Below, in pieces: positions 1 through 8,435 of a DNA stretch of 64,000 nt. The stretch spans positions 273,885 to 337,884 of the forward strand of contig DFXM01000020.1 in the NCBI GenBank assembly GCA_002381695.1, written 5' to 3'. Source of the stretch: Clostridium sp. UBA4108 (GTDB lineage: Bacteria; Bacillota; Clostridia; Clostridiales; Clostridiaceae). Under the pieces are notes generated by a model. That model saw only the letters and a list, made by a program, of their open reading frames with translations. It ran no database searches and was not told where the DNA came from. The position numbers were made by a program, and so were the translations under genes. How positions within the stretch are numbered: position 1 is the stretch's first letter; each line of letters begins with the position of its first letter.

Positions 1-129
1 TCTTGATTTAGAACATAGCCTTTTTTATAAGATACTAAAATACTACATAAATTAGACTCTAAATTATAACAACATTTTATATAAATACATATATTGAAGT
101 ATAGCCTAAAACAAAAGGGAGATGGTTGT

Positions 130-912
130 GTGACAAAAGTAGAAGCAAAAGATATATACATGAATTATCACTCTCTAAAAGGAGAAACTGCGGCACTAAA
201 AGATATTAGCTTTAAAGTAGAACTGGGCGATTTTGTTAGTATTGTTGGACCTTCAGGATGTGGTAAATCCACACTTTTAAATATAATATCTGGGCTTATG
301 ACGCCATCGAGTGGACAGGTTTATATAGATGGAGAGATTCATAATGGCTATTCTGATAAGCTTGGGTATATGTTTCAAAGAGATCATCTTTTTGAATGGT
401 TAACAGTGTGGGAGAATGTGAGTTTAGGATTAAAGATAAAAAAGATGCTTAATGAAGAATCAAAAGAGAAACTTAAGACATTATTAAAAAATTATAGCTT
501 ATGGGATTTTAGAAATCATCATCCAAGAGAGTTATCTGGTGGAATGAGACAGCGGGTGGCACTAATTAGAACTTTAGCCATGAATCCAGAGGTATTATTA
601 TTAGATGAGCCTTTTTCAGCGTTAGATTATCAAACTAGATTAAATGTAAGTGATGAAATTTATGAAATCATAAAGAGAGAAGGAAAAACTGCTATTATGG
701 TAACTCATGATATTTCTGAGGCGGTATCTATGTCATCTAAGGTAATAATATTATCTAAAAGGCCTGCTAATATAAAAAAAGAGATAGAAATAGGTTTTCA
801 TAATGAAAATCTATCTCCTTTAAAGAGTAGAGAACACAGCGATTTTAGGGTTTACTTTAATGCTATATGGAAGGAGATGGAATATGATGAAAATGGAAAG
901 CAACGAGCATAA
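130..912 (+). CDS. ABC transporter ATP-binding protein, nitrate/sulfonate/taurine type
   Basis: This is the cytoplasmic ATPase of an uptake ABC transporter. It has Walker A GPSGCGKST, the Q-loop region MFQRDHLFEWLTVWEN, signature LSGGMRQR, Walker B VLLLDEPFSALD and the H-loop THD, which is the SsuB/TauB/ThiZ-like pattern. The frame is open from an ATG at 94, but GGGAG at 117-121 points to the GTG at 130, giving a protein that begins MTKVEAKDI. It overlaps the permease gene by 29 bases, so the two are co-translated. No substrate-binding protein lies inside the window, so the substrate cannot be named. An aliphatic sulfonate, taurine or thiamine precursor are the family options. Confidence 0.9.
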   Translation: MTKVEAKDIYMNYHSLKGETAALKDISFKVELGDFVSIVGPSGCGKSTLLNIISGLMTPSSGQVYIDGEIHNGYSDKLGYMFQRDHLFEWLTVWENVSLGLKIKKMLNEESKEKLKTLLKNYSLWDFRNHHPRELSGGMRQRVALIRTLAMNPEVLLLDEPFSALDYQTRLNVSDEIYEIIKREGKTAIMVTHDISEAVSMSSKVIILSKRPANIKKEIEIGFHNENLSPLKSREHSDFRVYFNAIWKEMEYDENGKQRA

Positions 913-1684
913 AGAATATATTAGAAAGGTTACTGCTAGAAAGAGATTAATTGCTACTTCTAGAATACTTATATTAGTATTATTCTTTCTGTTATGGGAG
1001 ATATTGGGTGATTTAAATATAATAGATCCTTTTTTAACAAGCACACCATCCAGGATGTTTCAGAGTATGATTACCCTTTACGGAGAAGGAAGTTTACTAA
1101 AGCACATTTGGGTAACTTGCTATGAAACAATTCTAGGTTTTACCATAGGAACTCTGCTGGGAACCGTAGTTGCTATAGTACTTTGGTGGTCAGATTTTCT
1201 TTCTAAAGTACTAGATCCATATTTAGTAGTGTTAAATGCATTACCTAAAGTAGCATTAGGGCCTATTATTATATTTTGGGTAGGTAATGGTATGGAGGCA
1301 ATAATAATAATGGCACTTTTAATTTCCATAATTGTTACTATCATTAGTGTTCTATCAGGGTTTAGAGAAGTGGAGGAAGATAAAATAAAGCTTCTGAAAA
1401 CTTTTGGAGCATCAAAATTACAGATTCTAAATCATTTAATAATACCTGCTACTAGACCTACTTTTATATCAGCATTAAAAATTAATGTGGGGCTTTCTTG
1501 GGTAGGAGTAATTATGGGTGAGTTTCTGGTAGCAAAGGATGGATTAGGATTTCTTATAGTTTATGGAGGTCAGGTTGCACAATTAGATATGGTGATGATG
1601 AGTGTAGTAATACTTTCAGTTATTGCATATATTATGTATGAAATTGTGCATTATTTTGAAAAAAGTACAATTAAAATACAATAA
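884..1684 (+). CDS. ABC transporter permease, BPD_transp_1 family
   Basis: This is the membrane subunit that pairs with the upstream ATPase. About six hydrophobic segments are seen. An EAA-like cytoplasmic loop (KLLKTFGASKLQILNHLIIPATRP) is where the ATPase docks. The C-terminal GLGFLIVYGG stretch is typical of SsuC/TauC permeases. The start is placed at ATG 884 because AAGGAGATGG at 871-880 sits just in front; the longer frame from 860 lacks a ribosome site. The gene ends 6 bases before the -35 box of the next transcription unit, and no clear terminator separates them. Confidence 0.9.
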   Translation: MMKMESNEHKEYIRKVTARKRLIATSRILILVLFFLLWEILGDLNIIDPFLTSTPSRMFQSMITLYGEGSLLKHIWVTCYETILGFTIGTLLGTVVAIVLWWSDFLSKVLDPYLVVLNALPKVALGPIIIFWVGNGMEAIIIMALLISIIVTIISVLSGFREVEEDKIKLLKTFGASKLQILNHLIIPATRPTFISALKINVGLSWVGVIMGEFLVAKDGLGFLIVYGGQVAQLDMVMMSVVILSVIAYIMYEIVHYFEKSTIKIQ

Positions 1685-1689
1685 GTTTA

Positions 1690-1718
1690 TTGACAAATAG
1701 ATTTACAAATAGTACAAT
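1690..1718 (+). promoter_or_regulatory. consensus sigma-A promoter of the threonine operon
   Basis: TTGACA at 1690-1695 and TACAAT at 1713-1718 are separated by exactly 17 bases. This is close to the ideal vegetative promoter and would start transcription near 1725, about 30 bases before the leader peptide start codon. Confidence 0.8.
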
Positions 1719-1756
1719 TAGCGACAATAATATTAGTTGAAAGGAGAAGAGCAATT

Positions 1757-1891
1757 ATGAAAAATACAGTTATAAAGACAACAACTATGACAATGTGTAT
1801 GGATATGACTATGACCATGGATACCACCACGAAAACCATGTTATATAGTGATAATTTAATATGCATATTAATTGCTCATAGCCTAAAGTAA
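1757..1891 (+). CDS. threonine/methionine-rich leader peptide of the thr operon (44 aa)
   Basis: This short ORF has a good ribosome site (GAAAGGAG ending near 1746). Eleven of its 44 residues are Thr and eight are Met, packed into codons 4-28: TTTMTMCMDMTMTMDTTTKT. Four Thr codons are ACC and one is ACG, GC-ending codons for this AT-rich DNA. The tail, codons 37-41, lies on the first arm of a set of alternative hairpins. The gene sits between a strong promoter and an intrinsic terminator ahead of thrC. Composition and position are those of an attenuation leader that measures Thr- and Met-tRNA charging. The peptide itself probably has no function. It was too short for routine ORF calling. Confidence 0.85.
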   Translation: MKNTVIKTTTMTMCMDMTMTMDTTTKTMLYSDNLICILIAHSLK

Positions 1892-2035
1892 TATTATTGG
1901 GAGCAATTAATAGATTAATTGCTCATAGTGAGGTTATGAATATTTATAGGTGTATAGTATTAATGATTATATAGCTAATAGTTTAAATATTTGTATTGAG
2001 AATGAAACACTGTGTGTAACACAGTGTTTTTTTTT
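1867..2035 (+). promoter_or_regulatory. transcription attenuator (alternative hairpins) of the thr operon
   Basis: Segment 1 (1867-1877, ATTAATTGCTC, inside the leader ORF), segment 2 (1901-1911, GAGCAATTAAT) and segment 3 (1914-1924, ATTAATTGCTC) make 1:2 and 2:3 mutually exclusive. Segment 3 and the bases after it (1919-1930) can pair with 2008-2019, with one U-U mismatch and two G-U pairs. That would sequester the 5' arm of the terminator at 2005-2029. A ribosome stalled on Thr/Met codons leaves segment 1 free, 1:2 forms, 3 pairs with the terminator arm and transcription continues. A ribosome reaching the stop codon at 1889-1891 masks segment 1, 2:3 forms and the terminator folds. Pairings are read directly; the mechanism is inferred. 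Confidence 0.75.
2005..2035 (+). terminator. intrinsic terminator in the thr leader
   Basis: A perfect 10-bp stem (AAACACTGTG at 2005-2014, CACAGTGTTT at 2020-2029) has a 5-base loop and is followed by T residues to 2035. It ends 23 bases before the thrC start and serves as the off state of the attenuator. Confidence 0.9.
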
Positions 2036-2058
2036 ATTACAAAAAAGGGGGAAATAAG

Positions 2059-3558
2059 ATGGAAATGTTATATAAAAGCACTAGAGGAGATCATAGGTTA
2101 GTAACCCCTAGCCAAGGAATTATAAAGGGCATAGCAGAAGATGGAGGGTTATATATCCCGGTATATATTCCTAAAGTTAAAGAATCTTTAGAAGAGTTAG
2201 CATCTTTAAATTATAAGCAGTTAGCCTTATATATATTAAAAAAATATTTAACTGACTTTACAGAGGAAGAACTTTATCAATGTATTAATGAAGCCTATGA
2301 TAATAAATTTCAGGAAGGTGAAGTAGTTTCTATAAATAAGGTTGGAAAGGATTCTTTTCTAGAGCTTTATCATGGACCTACTCTAGCTTTTAAGGATATG
2401 GCATTGTCCATACTACCACACCTTCTTAACAAGGCTCTAAAAAAGAATAATATTTCAGAGGATGTAGTGATACTAACTGCCACATCAGGAGATACAGGAA
2501 CGGCGGCCCTAGAGGCTTTCAGTGGAGCAAAAGGAATTAAAATAATTGTATTTTATCCTCATAATGGGGTTAGTGAAATTCAAAAACATCAAATGGTGAC
2601 TCAGCAAGGTGAAAATGTTCTAGTAGTTGGATTGAAGGGCAACTTTGATGATGCACAAAATGGAGTTAAGGCTATATTTAATGATAAGGAATATAAAGAA
2701 ATATTAAAGGAGAGTGGATATATTCTCTCCTCTGCAAATTCTATAAATATCGGGAGATTGATTCCTCAGATAGTTTACTATTTCTATGGATATTTACAAT
2801 TATTAAGAAATAAAGAGATAAAAGATGGTGAAAAGATAAATGTAGTAGTTCCAACAGGAAATTTTGGAAATATATTAGCAGCATACTATGCAAAGGCCAT
2901 GGGACTTCCCATCGATAAGTTAATATGCGCGTCTAATGAAAATAATGTACTTTATGATTTTATAAACACAGGAATATATGATCTTAATAGAGATTTTAAA
3001 ATAACAAACTCACCATCTATGGATATACTTATCTCCAGTAATTTGGAGAGATTAATTTACTACTTAAGTGAAGAAAACACTGAAATTGTAAGTGGGTTAA
3101 TGAAAGATTTAAGGCTGGAAGGAAAATATGAGATAAATGAGCTAATGAAAAATAATCTAAAGGATTTTTATTCAGGATTTTCCACAGATTCAGAAACATT
3201 AAATACAATTAAAGAAATCTATGAAAGTCATGGGTATGTAATGGATACTCATACAGCGGTGGCATATTCAGTATATAAAAAATGTTTAGAGCAAGTTCAG
3301 CATAAAGAAAAGGCTATGATAATTTCAACAGCAAGTCCTTTTAAATTCACTAGAAATGTATGTGAAGCTGTAGGAATAGAAACTGATAGGAAGGATGACT
3401 TTCAATTAATAAATGAACTAAGTAATATACTGAAAATTCCAATATCAATTAGAGATTTAGAGAAAAAAGAAGTGGTTCATAGACTTATATGTGAAACTAA
3501 TGAAATTAAGAATATGATAAATAAATTTTTACAGGTTGGTGAGAGAAATGATAATTAA
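2059..3558 (+). CDS. thrC: threonine synthase
   Basis: It converts O-phosphohomoserine to threonine with PLP. The PLP lysine lies in GPTLAFKDMA (about K112), followed by the phosphate-binding TATSGDTGTAAL loop. At 499 residues it matches the longer ThrC class with the N-terminal extension (YKSTRGDHRLVTPSQGI). The start ATG at 2059 follows GGGGGAAATAAG. It is first in the thrC-thrB-aspartokinase-hom operon and its last codons overlap thrB by 11 bases. Expression is expected to depend on the leader attenuator just upstream. Confidence 0.95.
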   Translation: MEMLYKSTRGDHRLVTPSQGIIKGIAEDGGLYIPVYIPKVKESLEELASLNYKQLALYILKKYLTDFTEEELYQCINEAYDNKFQEGEVVSINKVGKDSFLELYHGPTLAFKDMALSILPHLLNKALKKNNISEDVVILTATSGDTGTAALEAFSGAKGIKIIVFYPHNGVSEIQKHQMVTQQGENVLVVGLKGNFDDAQNGVKAIFNDKEYKEILKESGYILSSANSINIGRLIPQIVYYFYGYLQLLRNKEIKDGEKINVVVPTGNFGNILAAYYAKAMGLPIDKLICASNENNVLYDFINTGIYDLNRDFKITNSPSMDILISSNLERLIYYLSEENTEIVSGLMKDLRLEGKYEINELMKNNLKDFYSGFSTDSETLNTIKEIYESHGYVMDTHTAVAYSVYKKCLEQVQHKEKAMIISTASPFKFTRNVCEAVGIETDRKDDFQLINELSNILKIPISIRDLEKKEVVHRLICETNEIKNMINKFLQVGERNDN

Positions 3559-4420
3559 AGTACCAGCAACTAGTGCTAATATTGGTCCAGGTTTCGATTG
3601 TTTAGGTATAGCCTTCAATATATATAATACCTTTCATATAGAAGAAATAGAAGAAGGCATTAAAATTCTTGGATGTGATGAAAAGTATGCTAATGAGGAT
3701 AATTTAGTACTTATAGCTATGAAGAATTTCTTTCATTATGTGAACTACAAGGCAAAGGGTATATATATGAAAATCCATAGTGAAATACCTATAGCAAGAG
3801 GACTTGGAAGCAGTGCAGCATGTATTTTAGCCGGTGTTATGGCAGCTAATGAAATATCTAAATCAGGATTCACAAAGGAAGAGATATTAGAGGTAGCTAC
3901 ACTTATAGAAAATCACCCAGATAATTTAGCTCCTGCTCTATATGGTGGAATGACAGTAGCCATAAAGGAAGGAACCAAAGTTATAACAGATAAAGTTAAT
4001 TTAAGTAAAGAACTCCAATTTCATGCTATAATACCAAGTTTTACATTGTCTACAAAAAAGTCTCGAAGTATATTGCCTAAATCGGTATCTCTGGAGGATG
4101 CAACTTTCAATATAGGTAGAGTAGTAATGCTGATACAAGGCTTAACAAGTGGAGACTTAGATAAAATTCAGATAGGGTGTATGGATAGGATACACCAGGA
4201 TTATAGAGGAGAACTTATAGAGGATTATTGGAATATTATTAACAGATGCCAAGAATTAGGAGCACAGGGAACCTTCTTAAGTGGAGCAGGTCCCACAATA
4301 ATAACAATAACTCATAAAGCTAATAGAAAATTTAAGGGGGATTTGAAGCAGAATTTGGAGTCAAAGTGGCATATAAAAGAACTATTGATTGAAGAAAATG
4401 GAGCAGTAATAGAAGTATAA
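3548..4420 (+). CDS. thrB: homoserine kinase
   Basis: This GHMP-family kinase phosphorylates homoserine to make the ThrC substrate. It has the N-terminal VPATSANIGPGFDCLG motif, the ATP loop PIARGLGSSAA and the C-terminal GTFLSGAGPT motif, in the family order. Length is 290 residues, slightly short of the usual 300. The start is taken as ATG 3548 (MIIKVPATSAN) overlapping the thrC stop; the frame extends to a TTG at 3536 but that has no better ribosome site. It is translationally coupled to thrC. Confidence 0.95.
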   Translation: MIIKVPATSANIGPGFDCLGIAFNIYNTFHIEEIEEGIKILGCDEKYANEDNLVLIAMKNFFHYVNYKAKGIYMKIHSEIPIARGLGSSAACILAGVMAANEISKSGFTKEEILEVATLIENHPDNLAPALYGGMTVAIKEGTKVITDKVNLSKELQFHAIIPSFTLSTKKSRSILPKSVSLEDATFNIGRVVMLIQGLTSGDLDKIQIGCMDRIHQDYRGELIEDYWNIINRCQELGAQGTFLSGAGPTIITITHKANRKFKGDLKQNLESKWHIKELLIEENGAVIEV

Positions 4421-4434
4421 AAGGGGGAAGGTAA

Positions 4435-5748
4435 ATGGGTGATGTAGTAGTTTCGAAATTTGGTGGAAGTTCTTTAAGTGATAGTCTTCAATTTAAGAAG
4501 GTTAAGGACATAGTTTTAGGAGATGAAAACAGAAGATATGTAATACCATCAGCACCAGGCAAAAGAAATGATGAAGACTATAAAATTACTAACTTATTAT
4601 ATTTATGCTATGAACAAGCTAAAGAGGATGAAGATTTCGAGGGTATATTTAGTTTAGTAAGAGAAAGATATACTAATTTATGTAGTGAATTGGATATTTC
4701 AATGGATATTAATAGCTATTTAGATGACATAAAGAAGGAAATATGGAATGGTATATCTTCAGATTATGTGGAAAGTAGAGGAGAATATTTAAATGGATTA
4801 GTTTTAGCTAAGTATTTAAACTTCTCATTTATAGACCCTACAGAGGTTATAATTTTTAATAAAAATGGTGAATTAAATGAAGAGATAACTTATCAAAGAA
4901 TAAAAGACAGATTAGGGGAAATAGATAGAGCAGTAATTCCAGGATATTATGGTGCTACATTAGAGGGAAGGGTCAAAACTTTTTCTAGAGGTGGATCAGA
5001 TATAACAGGAGCAATAATTGCTAAGGGAATATCGGCAAAGATATATGAAAACTGGACAGATGTATCAGGATTATTAATGGCAGATCCAAGAATTGTAACT
5101 GACCCTAAATCAATCGAAGTGGTAACCTATAAAGAGCTTAGAGAACTTGCATATATGGGGGCAAGCGTATTTCATGAGGAGGCAACCTTTCCTGTTATGA
5201 GAGAGAAAATCCCCATAAATATAAAAAACACTAATCGACCACTGGATAGAGGCACTCTTATAGTGGATGAAGATATGAAGGAAAGTGAAGGAATTATAGG
5301 AGTTTCAGGTAAAAAGAATTTTACTATAATAACTATTTATAAAACGCTTATGAGTAGGGATAGAGGATATTGTAGGAGGCTCCTTTCTGTATTAGAGAGG
5401 AGGAATATAGGATTTGAACATATTCCATCAGGGGTAGATTCAATCTCTATTGTGATTGAAAATTCAGACACAAGGGAGACCTTAGAGGATGTATTAAAGG
5501 AGATGAGAGAGAGATGTAACCCAGATTCTTTAATTGTCTATGAAAGTTTATCTTTGATATCCATAGTAGGTAAGGGAATTATAAACACTCAGGGAATTGC
5601 ATGTAAGTTATTCACTGCTTTAAATGACGCTAATATAAATGTAAGGATGATAAGTCAAGGGTCCAGTAACTTAAGCATAGTAATAGGTGTGGAGAGTGAA
5701 GATTTTGAAGCTGCTATAAGGGCTATATATTATGCCTTTGAAAACTAA
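4435..5748 (+). CDS. lysC: aspartate kinase, monofunctional
   Basis: It catalyses the first committed step from aspartate to the threonine, methionine and lysine families. It begins with VVVSKFGGSSLSD, the amino-acid kinase signature. FSRGGSDITGAIIAKG, the aspartate-binding region, and two C-terminal ACT repeats (about residues 300-437) are visible; these usually bind the feedback inhibitor. The 437-residue length fits the single-function class. Placement between thrB and hom suggests this isoenzyme serves threonine and is feedback-controlled by it, but that is inference. The symbol could equally be thrA or dapG in other schemes. A GGGGGAAGG ribosome site precedes ATG 4435. Confidence 0.9.
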   Translation: MGDVVVSKFGGSSLSDSLQFKKVKDIVLGDENRRYVIPSAPGKRNDEDYKITNLLYLCYEQAKEDEDFEGIFSLVRERYTNLCSELDISMDINSYLDDIKKEIWNGISSDYVESRGEYLNGLVLAKYLNFSFIDPTEVIIFNKNGELNEEITYQRIKDRLGEIDRAVIPGYYGATLEGRVKTFSRGGSDITGAIIAKGISAKIYENWTDVSGLLMADPRIVTDPKSIEVVTYKELRELAYMGASVFHEEATFPVMREKIPINIKNTNRPLDRGTLIVDEDMKESEGIIGVSGKKNFTIITIYKTLMSRDRGYCRRLLSVLERRNIGFEHIPSGVDSISIVIENSDTRETLEDVLKEMRERCNPDSLIVYESLSLISIVGKGIINTQGIACKLFTALNDANINVRMISQGSSNLSIVIGVESEDFEAAIRAIYYAFEN

Positions 5749-5764
5749 GGAGGTCGGAAAGTAT

Positions 5765-7051
5765 ATGAAAAAAGTAAAAATAGCTATATTAGGATTTGGA
5801 AATGTTGGTAAGGGAGTATGGAAAATTTTAGAGAGAAATAAAGAGGAAATAATAAAAAACTCAGGATATCAAGTTGAAGTAGGTAAGATACTGGTAAAAG
5901 ATGTTAATAAGGTGAGAAAAATAAATGTGTCTGAGAAACTGTTGACAGATAGATTTGAAGATATTTTAAATGATGATGGTATAGAGATTGTTGTAGAGGT
6001 AATAGGAGGAGAGAGTCCAGCTAAAGATTATATTGTAAGGTCAATGAAGGCTAAAAAACATGTGGTTACTGCAAATAAACTCTTATTGGCTAGTTATTTA
6101 AAGGAATTACTTCATATATCTAGAGAAGAGAAAGTATCATTGTATTATGAAGCCAGTGTAGGCGGAGGAATACCAATAATAAGAGAAATTAATGAAAGTC
6201 TTACTGGTAATAAGATAAAGAAAATAACTGGAATATTGAATGGAACTACTAATTATATATTAAGCAAAATGACCTCAGAGGGAGTTAGCTTCCAAGAAGC
6301 TTTAATTGAAGCCCAAGAAAAAGGTTATGCAGAAGTAAATCCAACATCAGATGTGGAGGGAGAGGATGCCGCCTTTAAATTAGCCATTGTTGCTTCACTA
6401 GCCTTTGGAACAAAAATTATTCCTAAGGATATATATAGACAAGGAATTAGCAATATTACTACAGCTGATATTGACTTTGCAAAAAAATATGGCTATGCTA
6501 TTAAGCTTCTAGCATTAGCTAAAGAGGAAAGTGAAAATATAGAGGTAAAGGTTCATCCGGCATTAATAACTAATTCACATCCAATGGCTAATGTAGATGG
6601 AGTTTTTAACTCAGTATATATTGAAGGAAATGCAGTTGGGGAACTCATGCTATCAGGAAAAGGTGCGGGAGAATTGCCTACAGGAAGTGCAATTGTGGGA
6701 GATATAATATCAATCTTGAGAAATACTCCTTCTTTTAAAAAGGAAAAAGATATAAATAGCAATGGAGATAAAGTAATTAGGCATTGGAAGGAAAATGAGA
6801 GTGAGTTTTATATAAGGGTAAATGTTGTGGATAAACCAGGTGTAATGGGTGAGATAGCAACTATATTTGGGGATAATAATATAAGTATTGAGTCGGTAAC
6901 TCAAGATATAAAAAAGGAAGGAAATGTGTCTCTAGTTTTTATAACTTACAAAGGTAAGGAAGAACATATGGGAAATTCCATTGAGAGAATTAAGGAGAGT
7001 AAAGTAGTAAATAGAGTAGAAAGTGTTTTAAGAGTAGAAAACTTTAATTAA
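5765..7051 (+). CDS. hom: homoserine dehydrogenase
   Basis: It reduces aspartate semialdehyde to homoserine with NAD(P)H. The Rossmann motif ILGFGNVGKG is at the N terminus, then the catalytic-domain motif GILNGTTNYILSKM and EAQEKGYAEVNPTSDVEG, and an ACT domain at about residues 345-428. The start is ATG 5765, seven to twelve bases after AAGGAGG at 5747-5753; the frame stays open upstream to 5732 but overlaps the aspartokinase end without a ribosome site. It is the last gene of the operon, with a large hairpin downstream. Confidence 0.95.
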   Translation: MKKVKIAILGFGNVGKGVWKILERNKEEIIKNSGYQVEVGKILVKDVNKVRKINVSEKLLTDRFEDILNDDGIEIVVEVIGGESPAKDYIVRSMKAKKHVVTANKLLLASYLKELLHISREEKVSLYYEASVGGGIPIIREINESLTGNKIKKITGILNGTTNYILSKMTSEGVSFQEALIEAQEKGYAEVNPTSDVEGEDAAFKLAIVASLAFGTKIIPKDIYRQGISNITTADIDFAKKYGYAIKLLALAKEESENIEVKVHPALITNSHPMANVDGVFNSVYIEGNAVGELMLSGKGAGELPTGSAIVGDIISILRNTPSFKKEKDINSNGDKVIRHWKENESEFYIRVNVVDKPGVMGEIATIFGDNNISIESVTQDIKKEGNVSLVFITYKGKEEHMGNSIERIKESKVVNRVESVLRVENFN

Positions 7052-7136
7052 AAACATAGATCTAGTTATTTTTAAGAAAGTGTTACTTAAATATTCTAAT
7101 TGGATTACATTACAGGCTTTATTTTAATAATTATAG

Positions 7137-7183
7137 TAGGCTATTGTGTAAATTACCTATAAGATAATTTATACAATAGCCTA
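7137..7183. terminator. hairpin after hom
   Basis: A 19-bp stem with one G-U pair (7137-7155 with 7165-7183) is followed by TTTTAAAATA. It is the likely end of the thr operon. The 7052-7404 gap otherwise holds a copy of a recurring intergenic motif near 7202 and two small palindromes in front of the next gene. Confidence 0.65.
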
Positions 7184-7351
7184 TTTTAAAATATGTTTCT
7201 GTTTTAATATAGTATTGATAATATGTAGTTCTAAAATTAAAAATCATTTGAAGCAGAGAGTAGAATATAAGGTGATTAATTTTTACGATTGTTATAATAA
7301 GTGTAGTTAAATGATATAATAAGATTATATGAGGCATATGAAATAAAGTAC

Positions 7352-7387
7352 TAATGATAATCGATCATTATGAAGTGCTATGCACTT
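7352..7387 (+). promoter_or_regulatory. two tandem palindromes in front of the EamA transporter gene
   Basis: TAATGAT-AATCG-ATCATTA (7352-7370) is a perfect 7-5-7 inverted repeat. It is immediately followed by AAGTGC-TAT-GCACTT (7373-7387). Both lie between a TATAAT-like box (7315-7320) and the ribosome site at about 7395. They could be a repressor operator and/or a 5'UTR hairpin; no regulator is identified. Confidence 0.45.
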
Positions 7388-7404
7388 TACTTAAAGGGGG
7401 ATAT

Positions 7405-8286
7405 ATGAAAAAAATTAAAACAGTTGCTTACGTAGTGTTATTAGGTGTTATTTTAGTTTGGGGAATATCTTTTGTAAGTATAAAGATATTGTTGGAGGTT
7501 TTTTCTCCAGTTATATTAGCATTCGTTAGATTTACCATAGCTACTACAATTTTAGTGATTATTATGTTAAGAGGAAAACGTGAGAAAGTAGCAAAGAAAG
7601 ATTTATGGCTATTGGCAGCAAGTGGTATATGTTCTATAACTTTATATTTTATATTTGAAAATAATGGAATACTTAGAATATCAGCATCTACTGCATCTAT
7701 AATAGGTGCAACAATTCCCATAGCTACAATAATTACAGATATTATAGCTTATAAGACAAGAGTTAGAAAGAAAGAAATAATAAGTATATTAGTATCTATT
7801 ATAGGAATATATTTTGTTGTAGGAGGCGACATAAGTGGCTCTATAACAGGATATTTATTTATGTTAGGGAGTGTAATTGCATGGTGTGGTTACATGGTAA
7901 TTACAAAGCCACTATTTAAAAGATATAATAATATGACTATAACTACGTATCAAGCTATTTTTGGAACATTAGCTTTTATACCATTTTTACCATTTGAAAG
8001 TGTAAATTGGACAATGATTAATGCAGGGACTATTTTTAATTTATTATTTTTAGCAGTGCTATGTTCATCCTTTGCCAATTTTGGATATAACTTTGCAATG
8101 AAGGAACTTGGGCTAGGTATAAGCTCATTATTTCTTAATTTAATGCCTGTAGTTACAATATTATTTAGCTTTTTAATATTAGGAGAAACACTTTCTATAC
8201 CACAAATAGTAGGATCAATATTAATAATTATTGGTGTATACATATCTACAAAACCAGAAAAACAAGATCAAACTATAGAATGTTAA
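7405..8286 (+). CDS. EamA/DMT-superfamily transporter
   Basis: This is an inner-membrane exporter or importer of small metabolites with about ten hydrophobic segments. Two EamA repeats are visible: the first covers VVLLGVILVWGISFVSIKILL to about residue 140, the second SVIAWCGYMVITKPLFK to the end. ATG 7405 follows AAAGGGGG; upstream in-frame codons run through the palindromes and are probably untranslated. Being next to the threonine operon makes amino-acid export imaginable, but the family is too broad to name a substrate. Confidence 0.85.
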   Translation: MKKIKTVAYVVLLGVILVWGISFVSIKILLEVFSPVILAFVRFTIATTILVIIMLRGKREKVAKKDLWLLAASGICSITLYFIFENNGILRISASTASIIGATIPIATIITDIIAYKTRVRKKEIISILVSIIGIYFVVGGDISGSITGYLFMLGSVIAWCGYMVITKPLFKRYNNMTITTYQAIFGTLAFIPFLPFESVNWTMINAGTIFNLLFLAVLCSSFANFGYNFAMKELGLGISSLFLNLMPVVTILFSFLILGETLSIPQIVGSILIIIGVYISTKPEKQDQTIEC

Positions 8287-8293
8287 ATTTTTC

Positions 8294-8342
8294 AAGCACC
8301 CCAGGGGTTGTTCCATAATATGGAATGACCCCTGGGGTGCTT
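8294..8342. terminator. GC-rich perfect hairpin after the EamA gene
   Basis: A stem of over 20 bp (arms 8294 onward and up to 8342) contains CACCCCAGGGGT and its partner ACCCCTGGGGTG. It is followed by TTACATTTTCT, a poor U-tract. It probably terminates the transporter transcript, but its GC richness is exceptional here. Confidence 0.55.
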
Positions 8343-8435
8343 ACATTTTCTATAAATTGAATTATAATATAAAGTGAACGATAATTAAATATTATATATG
8401 AAGAGATTATATTTAGTAGGTGAGTGAATAAATTT

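Noticed and set aside
1..129. Looked for the end of an upstream gene or substrate-binding protein
   Set aside because: Only AT-rich sequence is seen at the left edge; nothing supportable.
7202..7222. TATTGATAAT considered as an extended -10 promoter
   Set aside because: No -35 element at 16-18 bases in any of the four copies.
7356..7371. TGATAATCGATCATTA considered as a Fur box
   Set aside because: The symmetry is 7-5-7 (TAATGAT/ATCATTA), not the 7-1-7 Fur arrangement, and the gene is not an iron transporter.
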